From: Arthrobacter sp. Soil762
GTDB lineage: Bacteria; Actinomycetota; Actinomycetes; Actinomycetales; Micrococcaceae
Reading direction: 5' to 3'
DNA: 64,000 bases
NCBI RefSeq assembly: GCF_001428335.1
Contig: NZ_LMSG01000001.1
Coordinates: forward strand, 186,841-250,840
Made by a program: the position numbers and the translations under genes. Positions 38,358 through 48,015 of the stretch are shown here, one piece after another (position 1 is the first letter of the stretch; every line of letters starts with the position of its first letter). The notes beneath the pieces were generated by a model that saw only the letters and a program-made list of their open reading frames with translations, had not been told where the DNA came from and did no database searches.

Positions 38358-38753
38358 ATGTCATTTGGTCAGCGCGATTTCGACCGCCAGAAGCCGGAAA
38401 TTGACTTCCCGCAAGGCGATGTCCCCACTGAACTGGTTATCACCGACCTCATCGAGGGTGACGGTGCCGAGGCCAAAAAGGGCGACACCGTCTCCACCCA
38501 CTACGTCGGTGTGGCATGGTCCACCGGCGAAGAGTTCGACGCTTCCTGGGGCCGCGGCGCCCCGCTGGACTTCCGTGTGGGCGTGGGCCAGGTCATCCAG
38601 GGCTGGGACCAGGGCTTGCTGGGCATGAAGGTAGGCGGCCGCCGCCGCCTGGAGATTCCTTCCGAACTGGCGTACGGCTCCCGCGGGGCCGGCGGAGCCA
38701 TTGGCCCCAACGAAGCGCTGATCTTCGTGGTGGACCTCGTGGGCGTCCGCTGA
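38358..38753 (+). CDS. Cytoplasmic FKBP-type peptidyl-prolyl isomerase
   Basis: A 131-residue single-domain FKBP with no signal sequence. The fold markers are VSTHYVGVAWSTGEEFDASW, VIQGWDQGLLGMKVGGRRRLEIP and LAYGSRGAGGAIGPNEALIFVVDL, which retain the prolyl-isomerase binding pocket aromatics. A perfect AAAGGAG lies 6 nt before the ATG. It is 41 bp after the lipoprotein FKBP and probably cotranscribed. Confidence 0.93.
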   Translation: MSFGQRDFDRQKPEIDFPQGDVPTELVITDLIEGDGAEAKKGDTVSTHYVGVAWSTGEEFDASWGRGAPLDFRVGVGQVIQGWDQGLLGMKVGGRRRLEIPSELAYGSRGAGGAIGPNEALIFVVDLVGVR

Positions 38754-38859
38754 CCGAAGCATCGTAACGCCGGAAGGCGCGGTAACAATCAGGGTTTTGT
38801 TTTCCTGTTGGTTGCCGCGCTTTCTGCTTTCCGCGGAGGAGTTTAGTAACGTAGCCAGC

Positions 38860-40848
38860 GTGTCCGTCTCCCGTACTGAACGCCTGCTGAACCTCCTGAT
38901 AGCCCTGCTGAACACCAAATACGGCCTGCGCCGGGCAGAGTTGCGGGCGAAGGTCTACCATGACACGTCCGGCAACGACGTGGCCTTCGGCAGGATGTTT
39001 GAGCGGGACAAGAATGACCTCCGGCAGTTCGGCTTCGATGTGGAAACCGTAACGGACCTCGGCTGGAGCGAAGATGATCCGGCCACCACCCGCTACCGCA
39101 TCGGCAAGGAATCGAACCGCCTGCCTGATGTCCAGCTCAGCCCGGGGGAGTGGACCGTCCTCCTCTTGGCGTCCCAGTTGTGGGAGCGTGCCGCCCTGGG
39201 AACCGCCGCTGCCAGCGCCCTCCGCAAGCTCCAGGCCTCCGGCACCGTGTCCGACGTCGAACTTCCGGTTGGTGTTCAGCCGCGGATCCGGCCGGCAGGC
39301 CAGGCCTTTGATGATGTGGTGGCTGCCATGCATGCCCAGCACCCCGTCAGCTTTCCCTACCTGGCCGGCACCACCGGCAAGGAAGAGCAACGGACGGTGG
39401 AGCCGTGGGGCCTCGGCAGCCGCTTCGGCCAGTGGTACCTGACCGGCTACGACCGCTCGCGCAAGGCACCACGCCACTTCCGGCTCTCCCGGTTCACGGG
39501 CCCCGTCACGGTGCTGGAGAAGGAAACCTACCCGGCGCCGCCGAACTTCAGTATCCGCGCAGAACTGGACCGGCTTCCGGAGCTCCCGCTCCGGACCGCC
39601 GTCGTGGACGTCCGGGCGGGCCGCCTCCTTGGCCTGCGCCGGCGCGCCACGCCGGTTGCCGCCGGGAGTGCGGAAACGCCGCCCGACGCCGGCTACGAAC
39701 GGTTGCAGGTCAACTTCAGGGACGCTGAGGTGCTGGGCGAGGAGCTCGCATCCTATGGCCCGGACGCTGTGGCATATGCTCCCGACGAGCTGGTGGCAGC
39801 CGTGCGGCACCGGCTGCGCAACGCTGCCGCCTTCTGCGCCGCTCCCAGCCCTGCCTATCTGTTTGCGGACGCACCGCGGGGCCGCGCCGTCCGCAAACGC
39901 ACGTCCGAGGACCAGCTCAAACGCATGCTGCAGCTGGTGCCGTTCCTGGTCCACAACCAGGGCCTGCACATCCAGGACGTCGCAGCCCGCTTCGGTGTCA
40001 CACCCGCGGAACTGGAAAGCGACCTGCGGATCCTCATCTGCTCCGGCCTTCCCGAAGGATACCCTGACGACCTCCTGGACATCCATTGGGAGGAAGGCCA
40101 CGTTTACATCACCCAGGACCTGGATCTCAAGAGGCCGGTCCGGTTCACTGTAGACGAGGCCTGCGCGCTGCTGACCGGGCTCGAGACGCTCAATGGGCTA
40201 CCCGAGCTTGCCGAAGGAGGTGCCCTGGAGTCAGTGACCCTCAAGCTGATGGCAGCGGCCGGCGAAGAAGGGCTGCGGGCCGGTTCGCTTGCCGGTCCGG
40301 AGGTGGGACCCGCGGATTCGGCCGTCCTTGACGTTGTCCGTGGTGCAATCCAGGAGGGGTCGCAGCTGCGGCTCGTGTACTTCTCCGCCCAGCGCGACCA
40401 GGTCTCCGAACGGGACGTGGATCCGCTCCGCCTGTATTCCCTGGACAACACCTGGTATTTCGAGGCCTACTGCCATTCGGCCCAAGGGCTGCGGAACTTC
40501 AGGCTGGACCGGGTGCAGGAGGTCCACCCGAACGGAAATCCAGCCTCCACGCATGTCCGGGCCGGGGAAAGCTTTCCGGCGAAGCTGTTCACGCCCAACG
40601 ACGACGACACCACGGTCCTCGTACAGCTCACCAGGCAGGGCGCCGGCTTGGCGGACGATTATTACGCCGAACGTGTGGCACCCCTTCCCGACGGCGGTCT
40701 CGTAGCCGAGATCCGGTTCGGCAGCTCGGCCTGGCTGCCTATGTTTGTGGCCCAACACGGCGGGGCCGCCAGGATCCTCGAACCTTCCGAGCTGGGGGCG
40801 GCAGCGCTGGACTGGATCGAGGCGGCCCTGGCTGGGTACGGCGGCTAG
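38860..40848 (+). CDS. pafBC: Fused PafB-PafC WYL-domain transcription activator
   Basis: A 662-residue protein in which both paralogous halves are joined. The PafB half has an N-terminal winged HTH (RTERLLNLLIALLNTKYGLRRAEL), a WYL domain with PWGLGSRFGQWYLTGYD, and a C-terminal WCX part. The PafC half restarts at about 350 with a second HTH (QDVAARFGVTPAELESDLRI) and WYL (PLRLYSLDNTWYFEAY). PafBC activates the RecA-independent DNA-damage response, sensing ssDNA via WYL domains. The fusion is known from Arthrobacter, whereas mycobacteria use two genes. TAACGT (38847-38852) lies 7 nt before the GTG. Confidence 0.93.
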   Translation: MSVSRTERLLNLLIALLNTKYGLRRAELRAKVYHDTSGNDVAFGRMFERDKNDLRQFGFDVETVTDLGWSEDDPATTRYRIGKESNRLPDVQLSPGEWTVLLLASQLWERAALGTAAASALRKLQASGTVSDVELPVGVQPRIRPAGQAFDDVVAAMHAQHPVSFPYLAGTTGKEEQRTVEPWGLGSRFGQWYLTGYDRSRKAPRHFRLSRFTGPVTVLEKETYPAPPNFSIRAELDRLPELPLRTAVVDVRAGRLLGLRRRATPVAAGSAETPPDAGYERLQVNFRDAEVLGEELASYGPDAVAYAPDELVAAVRHRLRNAAAFCAAPSPAYLFADAPRGRAVRKRTSEDQLKRMLQLVPFLVHNQGLHIQDVAARFGVTPAELESDLRILICSGLPEGYPDDLLDIHWEEGHVYITQDLDLKRPVRFTVDEACALLTGLETLNGLPELAEGGALESVTLKLMAAAGEEGLRAGSLAGPEVGPADSAVLDVVRGAIQEGSQLRLVYFSAQRDQVSERDVDPLRLYSLDNTWYFEAYCHSAQGLRNFRLDRVQEVHPNGNPASTHVRAGESFPAKLFTPNDDDTTVLVQLTRQGAGLADDYYAERVAPLPDGGLVAEIRFGSSAWLPMFVAQHGGAARILEPSELGAAALDWIEAALAGYGG

Positions 40849-40858
40849 ACTCGTCAGC

Positions 40859-41212
40859 ATGCCTTGGTGGTCCTGGATCCTGATCTGGATTGCGCTTATT
40901 GCGCTCTCCCTGCTCTTTTATGTCCTCCTGGGCATCCGGCTGTACCGCCAGTTCATGGCGGTAATGAAGGACCTGGGCGCCGCCGGAGCTAAAGTGGCAC
41001 ACCTGGCACCGGCAGCGGCAATCGGCGATGACGGCTCCCAGCCGCCAGGGTCAGCTCCGCCCGGTGCGGCTGTTTTTGCCTCACCGGCCCAGATGCGTCA
41101 TGATTACGACGCATCCAAGTCATCCCGCCGGGAGGACCGCCGCCAGAGGCGGATCCAGCGGAGGTGCGACCGGGGCCAGCCCCAGTCACTTCGCGATCTC
41201 AATCTCAGTTAG
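40859..41212 (+). CDS. Hypothetical single-span membrane protein
   Basis: A 117-residue protein with one N-terminal membrane helix (WILIWIALIALSLLFYVLLG, residues 6-25) and a charged tail ending in a basic Arg-rich region. I do not recognise a family beyond its position between pafBC and tatA. TAGACT (40846-40851), overlapping the pafBC stop, lies 7 nt before the ATG. The small size and topology superficially resemble TatB, but the amphipathic helix after the membrane span is not convincing. Confidence 0.65.
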   Translation: MPWWSWILIWIALIALSLLFYVLLGIRLYRQFMAVMKDLGAAGAKVAHLAPAAAIGDDGSQPPGSAPPGAAVFASPAQMRHDYDASKSSRREDRRQRRIQRRCDRGQPQSLRDLNLS

Positions 41213-41244
41213 ACGTAGGATGTTGTAAGAGGAAAGGATTTCCC

Positions 41245-41520
41245 GTGGGAAGACTCTTTGATGGCCCGTGGCCAATTGTCATTATCATCGTCGTTGCGCT
41301 GCTGCTTTTCGCCGCGCCCAAACTCCCTGCCATGGCCCGCAGCCTTGGCCAGTCCATGCGGATCATCAAGTCCGAGGTCAAGGAAATGAAGAACGACGGC
41401 AAAACCGACTCCACTGACACGGCTTCCGGCCCGGTGGAAGGCAAGATCGTTAACCACCCGCCGGCGAAGCCCGGTGAGCCGACCGACGGCACTGACGTTC
41501 CGCCGTCGACCCGCGCCTAA
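41245..41520 (+). CDS. tatA: Twin-arginine translocase subunit TatA
   Basis: A 91-residue Tat component. The membrane helix IVIIIVVALLLFAAPKLP leads into an amphipathic helix ARSLGQSMRIIKSEVKEM, the usual TatA layout, then a disordered tail. With TatC it forms the pore exporting folded twin-arginine proteins. GTG 41245 follows AAAGGA. It is six bases upstream of tatC, as in mycobacteria. Confidence 0.94.
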   Translation: MGRLFDGPWPIVIIIVVALLLFAAPKLPAMARSLGQSMRIIKSEVKEMKNDGKTDSTDTASGPVEGKIVNHPPAKPGEPTDGTDVPPSTRA

Positions 41521-41526
41521 CCCGAA

Positions 41527-42363
41527 GTGGCACTGACGCGGGGCCGTAAGTCCAACCCTGAGGGGCGGATGGCTCTTTGGGACCACCTCAAAGAGCTCAA
41601 GAACCGGCTGATCAAATCGGCAATTGCTGTGCTGGTTGCCGGCGTGGGCGGCTGGTTCCTTTACGACCCCGTCGTTTCGAGCCTGTCGGCTCCGCTGATT
41701 TCCATTGCCGAGGAAACCGGCCGGACGGCCGTGCTGAACTTTGCAACCATCGCCGATCCTTTTGCCTTCAAGATCCAGATTGCCATCCAGATAGGGCTGG
41801 TTATCTCCAGCCCTGTCTGGATCTATCAGGTGTGGGCTTTTATCACCCCGGGTCTGACCAAGAAGGAACGCGGCTACACGCTCGGCTTTATGGCGGCCGC
41901 TGTGCCCCTGTTCCTGGCCGGTGTGTTTGTAGCCTGGCTCGTGTTCCCCACCGTGGTCAGGGCGCTGCTGCAGTTCACACCCGCCACCGGTGCCAACAAC
42001 ATCTCGGCCACCGACTACCTGACGTTTGCCACGCAGATGTTGCTTATCCTCGGGATCTCTTTCCTGGTCCCCGTGATCCTGGTCGGCATCAACATGGCCG
42101 GTGTGGTCAGGGGCCGGACCATCCTCAAAGCCTGGCGGATTATCGTCTTCCTGGTCTTTGTCCTGGCTGCACTGGCCGCACCAGGCACGGACGCTTTGTC
42201 CATGTTCCTGCTTGCTGCGCCGCTGCTGATTCTGTTCTTCGCGGCGATCGGGCTGTGTATCTTCAACGACAAGCGCCGTGACAAGCGCGTCGCGAAACAG
42301 TCTGCTGAGACGGACGCGACAGCCGACATCGCGACGCCCGGCAACGAACTGAAGAACCTGTAG
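41527..42363 (+). CDS. tatC: Twin-arginine translocase subunit TatC
   Basis: A 278-residue six-span membrane protein and the receptor for twin-arginine signal peptides. It opens with the conserved LWDHLKELKNRL. The loop with DPFAFKIQIAIQIGLV and the segment FTPGLTKKERGYT (ITPGLTKKER in this protein) are family hallmarks. GTG start; the stop of tatA is 6 bp upstream. Its C-terminal 35 residues are charged and variable. Confidence 0.95.
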   Translation: MALTRGRKSNPEGRMALWDHLKELKNRLIKSAIAVLVAGVGGWFLYDPVVSSLSAPLISIAEETGRTAVLNFATIADPFAFKIQIAIQIGLVISSPVWIYQVWAFITPGLTKKERGYTLGFMAAAVPLFLAGVFVAWLVFPTVVRALLQFTPATGANNISATDYLTFATQMLLILGISFLVPVILVGINMAGVVRGRTILKAWRIIVFLVFVLAALAAPGTDALSMFLLAAPLLILFFAAIGLCIFNDKRRDKRVAKQSAETDATADIATPGNELKNL

Positions 42364-42387
42364 CGCGCGGCGCACTAGGCTTGAGGC

Positions 42388-45297
42388 ATGTCCTCTATTT
42401 CCGGGCCACTCTCGCCCTCTGAAAGCTACCGGGCCAGCGCGGAACGCACGGCCGAAGCGGGCACCTACCTCGGCGGGTTTGTCCGCACCCTTGATTTTGA
42501 ACTTGACGAATTCCAGCGCCTCGCCTGCCGGTCCCTCCAGGAGGGCAAGGGAGTGCTGGTGGCTGCCCCCACTGGTGCCGGTAAGACCATCGTGGGCGAA
42601 TTTGCCATCTATCTCGCTTTGGAACGAAACCTCAAGGCCTTCTACACCACCCCGATCAAGGCTCTGAGCAACCAAAAATTCACGGAACTCTCCGAAAAGT
42701 ACGGGGCGGAAAACGTCGGTCTGCTGACCGGCGACACCAGCATCAATGGCGACGCCCCCGTGGTGGTCATGACCACGGAAGTCCTCCGGAACATGCTCTA
42801 CGCGGACTCGGACACCCTGGATGACCTCGGCTTTGTGGTCATGGACGAAGTCCACTACCTCGCGGACCGCTTCCGTGGTGCCGTCTGGGAGGAAGTCATC
42901 ATCCACCTCCCCAGCGAAGTCCAGGTAGCTTCCCTCAGCGCCACAGTTTCCAACGCAGAAGAATTCGGTGCCTGGCTGGATACCGTGCGCGGCGACACCG
43001 ACATCATTGTCTCCGAGCACCGCCCGGTTCCCCTGTGGCAGCACGTTATGGTGGGCCGGGACATCGTGGACCTGTTCGCCGGAGAAACCACCTTCGACGA
43101 AATCGCCCCGCCCGCGGATGCGGAGACGGGAGCTCCACTACCGGTCCAGGAGCGGCTCACCGCTGCCACCAAAGACGCGGACGGGCCGGGGTTCGAGGTC
43201 AATCCGGACCTGCTCAAGATGGCCCGCAGCGAAGGCCAGCAAAGTTTCGCCGGGCGCTTTGGCCACGGTGGACGAAGCCAGCGCCGGCAGCAACGGCAAC
43301 GGACAGAAGACCGCCCCCGGCAGGGAGCCCAGCCCGGCGCCGTCCGGAAGGCCAGCCGGCCCCAAGTAATTGCCAGCCTGGACCGGCAGGACCTGCTGCC
43401 CGCCATCACGTTTATCTTCTCGCGGGCAGGCTGCGATGCCGCCGTTGCCCAATGTGTCTCGTCCGGACTCTGGCTGACCACGGAGAAGGAGCAACAGATC
43501 ATTGCGCAGCGCGTTGATGAGGCCGGGCAGGACATCCCGTCCGAGGATCTGGACGTGCTCGGCTTCTGGACGTGGCGGGATGGCCTGCTGCGTGGTTTCG
43601 CAGCCCACCATGCCGGCATGCTTCCCACCTTCAAGGAAGTAGTGGAGAAGCTATTCGTCGAGGGCCTGGTCAAGGCTGTGTTCGCCACCGAAACGCTGGC
43701 CCTGGGCGTCAACATGCCGGCCCGCTCCGTGGTCCTGGAAAAGCTCGACAAGTTCAATGGCGAAGCCCACGTGGACATCACCGCGGGGGAGTACACGCAG
43801 CTGACCGGCCGCGCGGGACGCCGCGGCATCGACATCGAAGGCCATGCCGTTGTCCTGTGGCAGCCGGGCACGGACCCTGCTGCTGTTGCCGGCCTCGCCT
43901 CACGGCGTACGTATCCGCTGAACTCAAGCTTCCGGCCGACGTACAACATGAGCATCAACCTGTTGGCGCAGTTTGGTCGCGCCCGTGCGCGGGAAATCCT
44001 TGAATCCTCCTTCGCGCAGTTCCAGGCTGACCGGTCCGTTGTCGGACTTGCCAAGCAGGTGCGCGGCCGCGAAGAGTCCCTCGCGGGATACGCAAAATCC
44101 ATGACCTGCCACCTCGGAGACTTCACCGAGTATGCACGGTTGCGCCGTGAACTGTCCGACGCCGAGGATGTCACCTCCCGCAGCAAGTCCCGGGCTCATA
44201 AGTCGCTGAATGAAGACTCCCTGGCGCGGCTGATGCCCGGCGACGTGGTGGACGTCCCGGGCGGGCGGGCGCCCGGACCGGCGATCGTGCTCAGCTCGGA
44301 CCACAGCGGCAGGGAGCCCCGGCCTGCCATCCTGACGCTCGACAACCAGCTCAGGCGAATCGGCACCGAGGACCTTGAGGGCCCCATTGCGCCCCTGACA
44401 CGGATCCGGATTCCGAAGTCGTTCAACGCAAAGGTCCCGAAATCCCGGCGTGACCTCGCATCGTCGGCCAGGAATGCACTGCGCGAGAACCGCCCGCCTG
44501 CCCCCGGCCGCAGCACCGATTTTGGCCTGGGGTCCGTTTTGCCCCATCAGGAGAAACGCATCTCCGAGCTTCGCCAGGCGCTCCGGGCCCACCCCTGCCA
44601 CGGCTGCAGCGAGCGTGAAGACCACGCCCGTTGGTCTGAGCGTTGGTGGAAGCTGCGCCGGGAGACGGATGCCCTGGTCCGGCAGATCCAGGGCCGGACC
44701 AACACCATTGCGAAGACCTTCGATCGCGTCTGCGATGTCCTGTCCGCTTACGGCTACCTGGAAGCAGGAGCTGACGGGCGCCTGGCCATCAGCCCGGACG
44801 GCCAGCGGCTCCGCCGGATCTACGGCGAGAAGGACCTGCTGATTTCGCAAGCACTGCGGCTGGGCGCACTCAACGACCTGGACGCCGTCGAAGTAGCGGC
44901 CCTGGCCAGCGTCCTGGTCTACCAGGCCAAACGCGAGGACAGGGGCCTCCGCCCCCGGATGCCCAGCGTCTCGCTTGAATCGTCCGTGGATGTGGTGATC
45001 CGGGAATGGTCGGCCCTGGAGGACGTGGAAGAGGCGAACAAACTTCCGCTGACTGCCGAACCCGAACTCGGTCTTGTCTGGCCGATGTACAAATGGGCCA
45101 AGGGACGGCATCTCCAGGAAGTGCTCAACGGCACGGACCTGGCGGCGGGCGACTTCGTCCGCTGGGTCAAACAGGTCATCGACCTCCTGGACCAGCTCGC
45201 CAAGATTCCCGGCCTGGATCCGCGCGTCTCCAAGCTTTGCGCAGAAGCAATATCACTCATCCGCCGCGGCGTCGTGGCCTACTCTTCCGTACTCTGA
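42388..45297 (+). CDS. Ski2/Mtr4-like DEAH/DExH helicase (HelY-like)
   Basis: A 969-residue helicase. Walker A is APTGAGKT (60-67), the DExH box is DEVH (about 153-156), motif III SLSATVSN, motif VI QLTGRAGRRG, and the C-terminus carries DSHCT-like helical sequence. An inserted Gln/Arg-rich low-complexity segment lies near residues 285-320. HelY is encoded next to tatC in M. tuberculosis as well; related Ski2 helicases act in RNA decay. TAGGCT (42376-42381) lies 6 nt before the ATG. The exact substrate is unknown. Confidence 0.92.
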   Translation: MSSISGPLSPSESYRASAERTAEAGTYLGGFVRTLDFELDEFQRLACRSLQEGKGVLVAAPTGAGKTIVGEFAIYLALERNLKAFYTTPIKALSNQKFTELSEKYGAENVGLLTGDTSINGDAPVVVMTTEVLRNMLYADSDTLDDLGFVVMDEVHYLADRFRGAVWEEVIIHLPSEVQVASLSATVSNAEEFGAWLDTVRGDTDIIVSEHRPVPLWQHVMVGRDIVDLFAGETTFDEIAPPADAETGAPLPVQERLTAATKDADGPGFEVNPDLLKMARSEGQQSFAGRFGHGGRSQRRQQRQRTEDRPRQGAQPGAVRKASRPQVIASLDRQDLLPAITFIFSRAGCDAAVAQCVSSGLWLTTEKEQQIIAQRVDEAGQDIPSEDLDVLGFWTWRDGLLRGFAAHHAGMLPTFKEVVEKLFVEGLVKAVFATETLALGVNMPARSVVLEKLDKFNGEAHVDITAGEYTQLTGRAGRRGIDIEGHAVVLWQPGTDPAAVAGLASRRTYPLNSSFRPTYNMSINLLAQFGRARAREILESSFAQFQADRSVVGLAKQVRGREESLAGYAKSMTCHLGDFTEYARLRRELSDAEDVTSRSKSRAHKSLNEDSLARLMPGDVVDVPGGRAPGPAIVLSSDHSGREPRPAILTLDNQLRRIGTEDLEGPIAPLTRIRIPKSFNAKVPKSRRDLASSARNALRENRPPAPGRSTDFGLGSVLPHQEKRISELRQALRAHPCHGCSEREDHARWSERWWKLRRETDALVRQIQGRTNTIAKTFDRVCDVLSAYGYLEAGADGRLAISPDGQRLRRIYGEKDLLISQALRLGALNDLDAVEVAALASVLVYQAKREDRGLRPRMPSVSLESSVDVVIREWSALEDVEEANKLPLTAEPELGLVWPMYKWAKGRHLQEVLNGTDLAAGDFVRWVKQVIDLLDQLAKIPGLDPRVSKLCAEAISLIRRGVVAYSSVL

Positions 45298-45359
45298 TGT
45301 CCCGGCTCTGATGCACCGGCAGCCTGCCTTCTTCCCCTAGCCCCAGGAGCTTCGCCCGC

Positions 45360-47015
45360 ATGACCACTAAACGTTCCACCACGCCCGCGCCGCACGAGCG
45401 GAAGGTGGTCCTGTACCGCAACGGCTCGGTCTACACAGCAGCAGACCCCTTTGCCACCGCCATGCTCGTTGACGGCGACACCGTTGCCTGGGTCGGCTCC
45501 GAGCAGGCGGCATCCTCCATCGCCGACAGCTCCATGGAGATCATCGACCTCCATGGAGCCCTCGTAGCGCCGGGGTTTGTTGACTCCCACGTCCACCTCA
45601 CGGAAACCGGTATCGCACTGGGTTCCCTCCAGCTGGGTGGGATCCGTTCCGCCCGGCAATTACTCGATGCCGTGGCCGCAGCCAAAGGCGACGGCCCCCT
45701 GCTGGGTCATGGCTGGGATGAATCCACGTGGGAGGACCCGGCCCTGCCGGCACCCGAGGAGCTTGAGCAGGCCGCCGGCGGCAGGCCCGTGTTCCTGGCC
45801 AGGGTGGATGCGCATTCGGCGTTGGTCTCTTCCTCCTTGGCTGCCGCCGCAGGGCTTGGCGGGCTGGACGGCTACAGCGCGGGTTCACAAGTGAAGCGGG
45901 CCGCCCATACAGCGGCCCGCCAGGAAGCACGGCGGCTCCCGGAGGCCAGCCTCCTGGCCTACCAGCGGCGCGCCCTGACCGAAGCGGCCGAAAACGGTTA
46001 TGTGGCACTGGCGGAGATGGCCGCACCGCATATCGGCGGAGTTTCCGACCTTCGCCTTGCCGCCGCGTGGAACACGGCGGCCGGACAGGCCATGCCGGAA
46101 ATCTTGCCGTACTGGGGCGAACTGGCCACCTCCGAGGAGCAGGCCCGGGCGCTGCTGGACGAACTGGGCGTATCTGTGCGCGGCCTGGCAGGCGACCTGA
46201 ACATTGACGGTTCCCTCGGCTCCAGGACAGCGGCACTGAGGGCCGGCTACAGCGACGCGGCGGGGGAGCGGGGCAGCCTCTACATCTCGGCAGAGCAGGC
46301 CGGCGCCCACCTGGCGGCCTGCTCGCTGCTGGGCATCCAGGGCGGCTTCCACGTCATCGGCGACGCGGGACTTGATGCGGCGCTGGAGGCACTGGAACTC
46401 GCGGCCGCCGAAGTGGGCGAGCAACGGATCCGTGCCGCCGGCCACCGCTTCGAACATGTGGAAGTCGCAGACCCCAAATCAGTGCAACAGCTGGCCCGCT
46501 ACTCCGTCACCGTCAGCGCCCAGCCACGCTTCGACGCTGACTGGGGGAACGAAGGCGGCATGTATGAGCAGCGCCTGGGGAGCCGGAGCCGCTCCATGAA
46601 CCCGTTTGCCTCGTTCTATGCTGCCGGTGTTCCTATCTGCTTCGGCAGCGACAGCCCGGTGACGCCACTGCGCCCGTGGTCCAGCGTGCGTGCCTGCCTG
46701 GAACACCACAACCACGCTGAAAGGATCTCGGCCCGCGCAGCGTTCCTCGGCCACACCCGCGCGGGTTGGCGGGCAGCAAAGCACCACAACCCGATGGCCG
46801 GGCAGCTGGTTCCCGGCGCACCAGCCAGTTTCGCTGTTTGGGATGCTGAGGAGCTCATGGTCCAGGTGGCGGACGGCCGCGTCCAGTCCTGGAGCACGGA
46901 TCCGCGTGCCCGCACGCCCCTTCTCCCGGCACTTGATACCGGGGTGGACCCGGTGTGCCTGCAGACCGTGAAGGACGGCGTGGAGCTGCATTCGAGTCCG
47001 GCACTGCGCTCCTGA
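45360..47015 (+). CDS. YtcJ-like amidohydrolase
   Basis: A 551-residue metal-dependent hydrolase. The N-terminal metal motif is DSHVHLTETG, with DAHSALVS further along and the C-terminal metal Asp in CFGSDSPVTPLRP. The final part contains the small beta domain (QLVPGAPASFAVWDAEEL). Members of this group hydrolyse amide or cyclic compounds, mostly with unknown substrates. AGGAG lies upstream of the ATG with a longer than usual spacing. It follows the helicase after 62 bp. Confidence 0.88.
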   Translation: MTTKRSTTPAPHERKVVLYRNGSVYTAADPFATAMLVDGDTVAWVGSEQAASSIADSSMEIIDLHGALVAPGFVDSHVHLTETGIALGSLQLGGIRSARQLLDAVAAAKGDGPLLGHGWDESTWEDPALPAPEELEQAAGGRPVFLARVDAHSALVSSSLAAAAGLGGLDGYSAGSQVKRAAHTAARQEARRLPEASLLAYQRRALTEAAENGYVALAEMAAPHIGGVSDLRLAAAWNTAAGQAMPEILPYWGELATSEEQARALLDELGVSVRGLAGDLNIDGSLGSRTAALRAGYSDAAGERGSLYISAEQAGAHLAACSLLGIQGGFHVIGDAGLDAALEALELAAAEVGEQRIRAAGHRFEHVEVADPKSVQQLARYSVTVSAQPRFDADWGNEGGMYEQRLGSRSRSMNPFASFYAAGVPICFGSDSPVTPLRPWSSVRACLEHHNHAERISARAAFLGHTRAGWRAAKHHNPMAGQLVPGAPASFAVWDAEELMVQVADGRVQSWSTDPRARTPLLPALDTGVDPVCLQTVKDGVELHSSPALRS

Positions 47016-47132
47016 CCTGACATGCCGGCCAGCGCCCCCATAAAGCGCCCTATAATAGGTAGTTGCGCCTGACCGCCAGCTACCCCGCTACAGTTCAGCC
47101 GCTCCGACCGCTCCCGTCCAGGAAGGCCCTTT

Positions 47133-47876
47133 GTGCGCGTCCTCACCATCATTCCTACTTACAACGAGCTGGAATCGCTGCCCAAGACTCTTCAACGCCT
47201 CCGCTCAGCCGTACCGGCCTCGGACGTACTCGTGGTGGACGACAACAGCCCGGACGGCACCGGGCAGCTTGCGGACGGCTTTGCCGCCGAGGATACACAG
47301 GTTCACGTCCTGCACCGCAAAGGCAAGGCAGGCCTGGGCGCCGCCTACATTGCCGGGTTCAAATGGGGACTCGAGGCAGGCTACGACGTCCTGGTGGAAA
47401 TGGATGCGGACGGCTCACACCAGCCCGAACAGCTTCCCCAGCTGCTGGAAGCCGTTGAACAGGGCGCAGACCTTGCCATGGGATCCCGCTGGGTTCCTGG
47501 TGGCAGCGTGGTCAACTGGCCGCTGTACCGGCAGGCGATTTCACGCACTGGCAGCACGTACGCCCGGCTGATGCTGGGCCTGAAGATCAAGGACGTCACC
47601 GGCGGCTACCGCGCATTCCGGCGGACCACGCTGGAAAAACTGAACCTCGACCTTGTCGATTCAGTGGGCTACGGCTTCCAGGTTGACTTGGCGTGGCGTG
47701 TAGCCAAGCTGGGCCTCAGGATCGAAGAACGCCCCATTACTTTCGTGGAGCGCGAGCTCGGAGCGTCAAAGATGAGCGGCAACATTGTTGTTGAGGCCAT
47801 GGTCAACGTCACCAGGTGGGGCCTGCAGGCACGCTGGAACAAGCTCACAGGCAAGAAGGATCCGGCACAGGGCTGA
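47133..47876 (+). CDS. ppm1: Polyprenol monophosphomannose synthase
   Basis: A 247-residue GT2 glycosyltransferase that makes polyprenyl-phosphomannose for lipoglycan and O-mannosylation pathways. The GT-A motifs are [27 protein letters not shown] and [14 protein letters not shown] (DxD). There is no lipoprotein-type Lnt domain, unlike fused mycobacterial Ppm1. GTG start after AGGAAGG; a TATAAT at 47051-47056 may be the promoter -10. It is convergent with rbpA, as in M. tuberculosis. Confidence 0.93.
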   Translation: MRVLTIIPTYNELESLPKTLQRLRSAVPASDVLVVDDNSPDGTGQLADGFAAEDTQVHVLHRKGKAGLGAAYIAGFKWGLEAGYDVLVEMDADGSHQPEQLPQLLEAVEQGADLAMGSRWVPGGSVVNWPLYRQAISRTGSTYARLMLGLKIKDVTGGYRAFRRTTLEKLNLDLVDSVGYGFQVDLAWRVAKLGLRIEERPITFVERELGASKMSGNIVVEAMVNVTRWGLQARWNKLTGKKDPAQG

Positions 47877-47897
47877 CCTGCAACGCCGTTGGGACGA

Positions 47898-47949
47898 AAG
47901 AAAGGGCCGGGCCGGCAACGTGATCACGTTGCCGGCCCGGCCCTTTCTT
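47898..47949. terminator. Perfect 52-bp palindrome between ppm1 and rbpA
   Basis: Two perfect 26-bp arms (47898-47923 and 47924-47949) of GC-rich sequence end in AAGAAA/TTTCTT on the outside, so a T-containing tail follows the hairpin in each direction. It is 22 bp after the ppm1 stop and 66 bp from the rbpA stop, a bidirectional terminator. Confidence 0.9.
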
Positions 47950-48015
47950 AATCATTCAGTTCGCGTCAATCGATGACGCTATGACCTCGGTGGGAGGCCG
48001 TGACCGCCGCTGGGG

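Noticed and set aside
40859..41212. Calling the gene before tatA tatB
   Set aside because: It has one membrane helix and lies beside tatA, but lacks the conserved Glu/Pro-hinge pattern of TatB, and actinobacterial tatB is usually elsewhere.
47898..47949. Perfect 52-bp palindrome as a replication or partition site
   Set aside because: Its location between convergent genes with T-containing flanks fits an ordinary bidirectional terminator.
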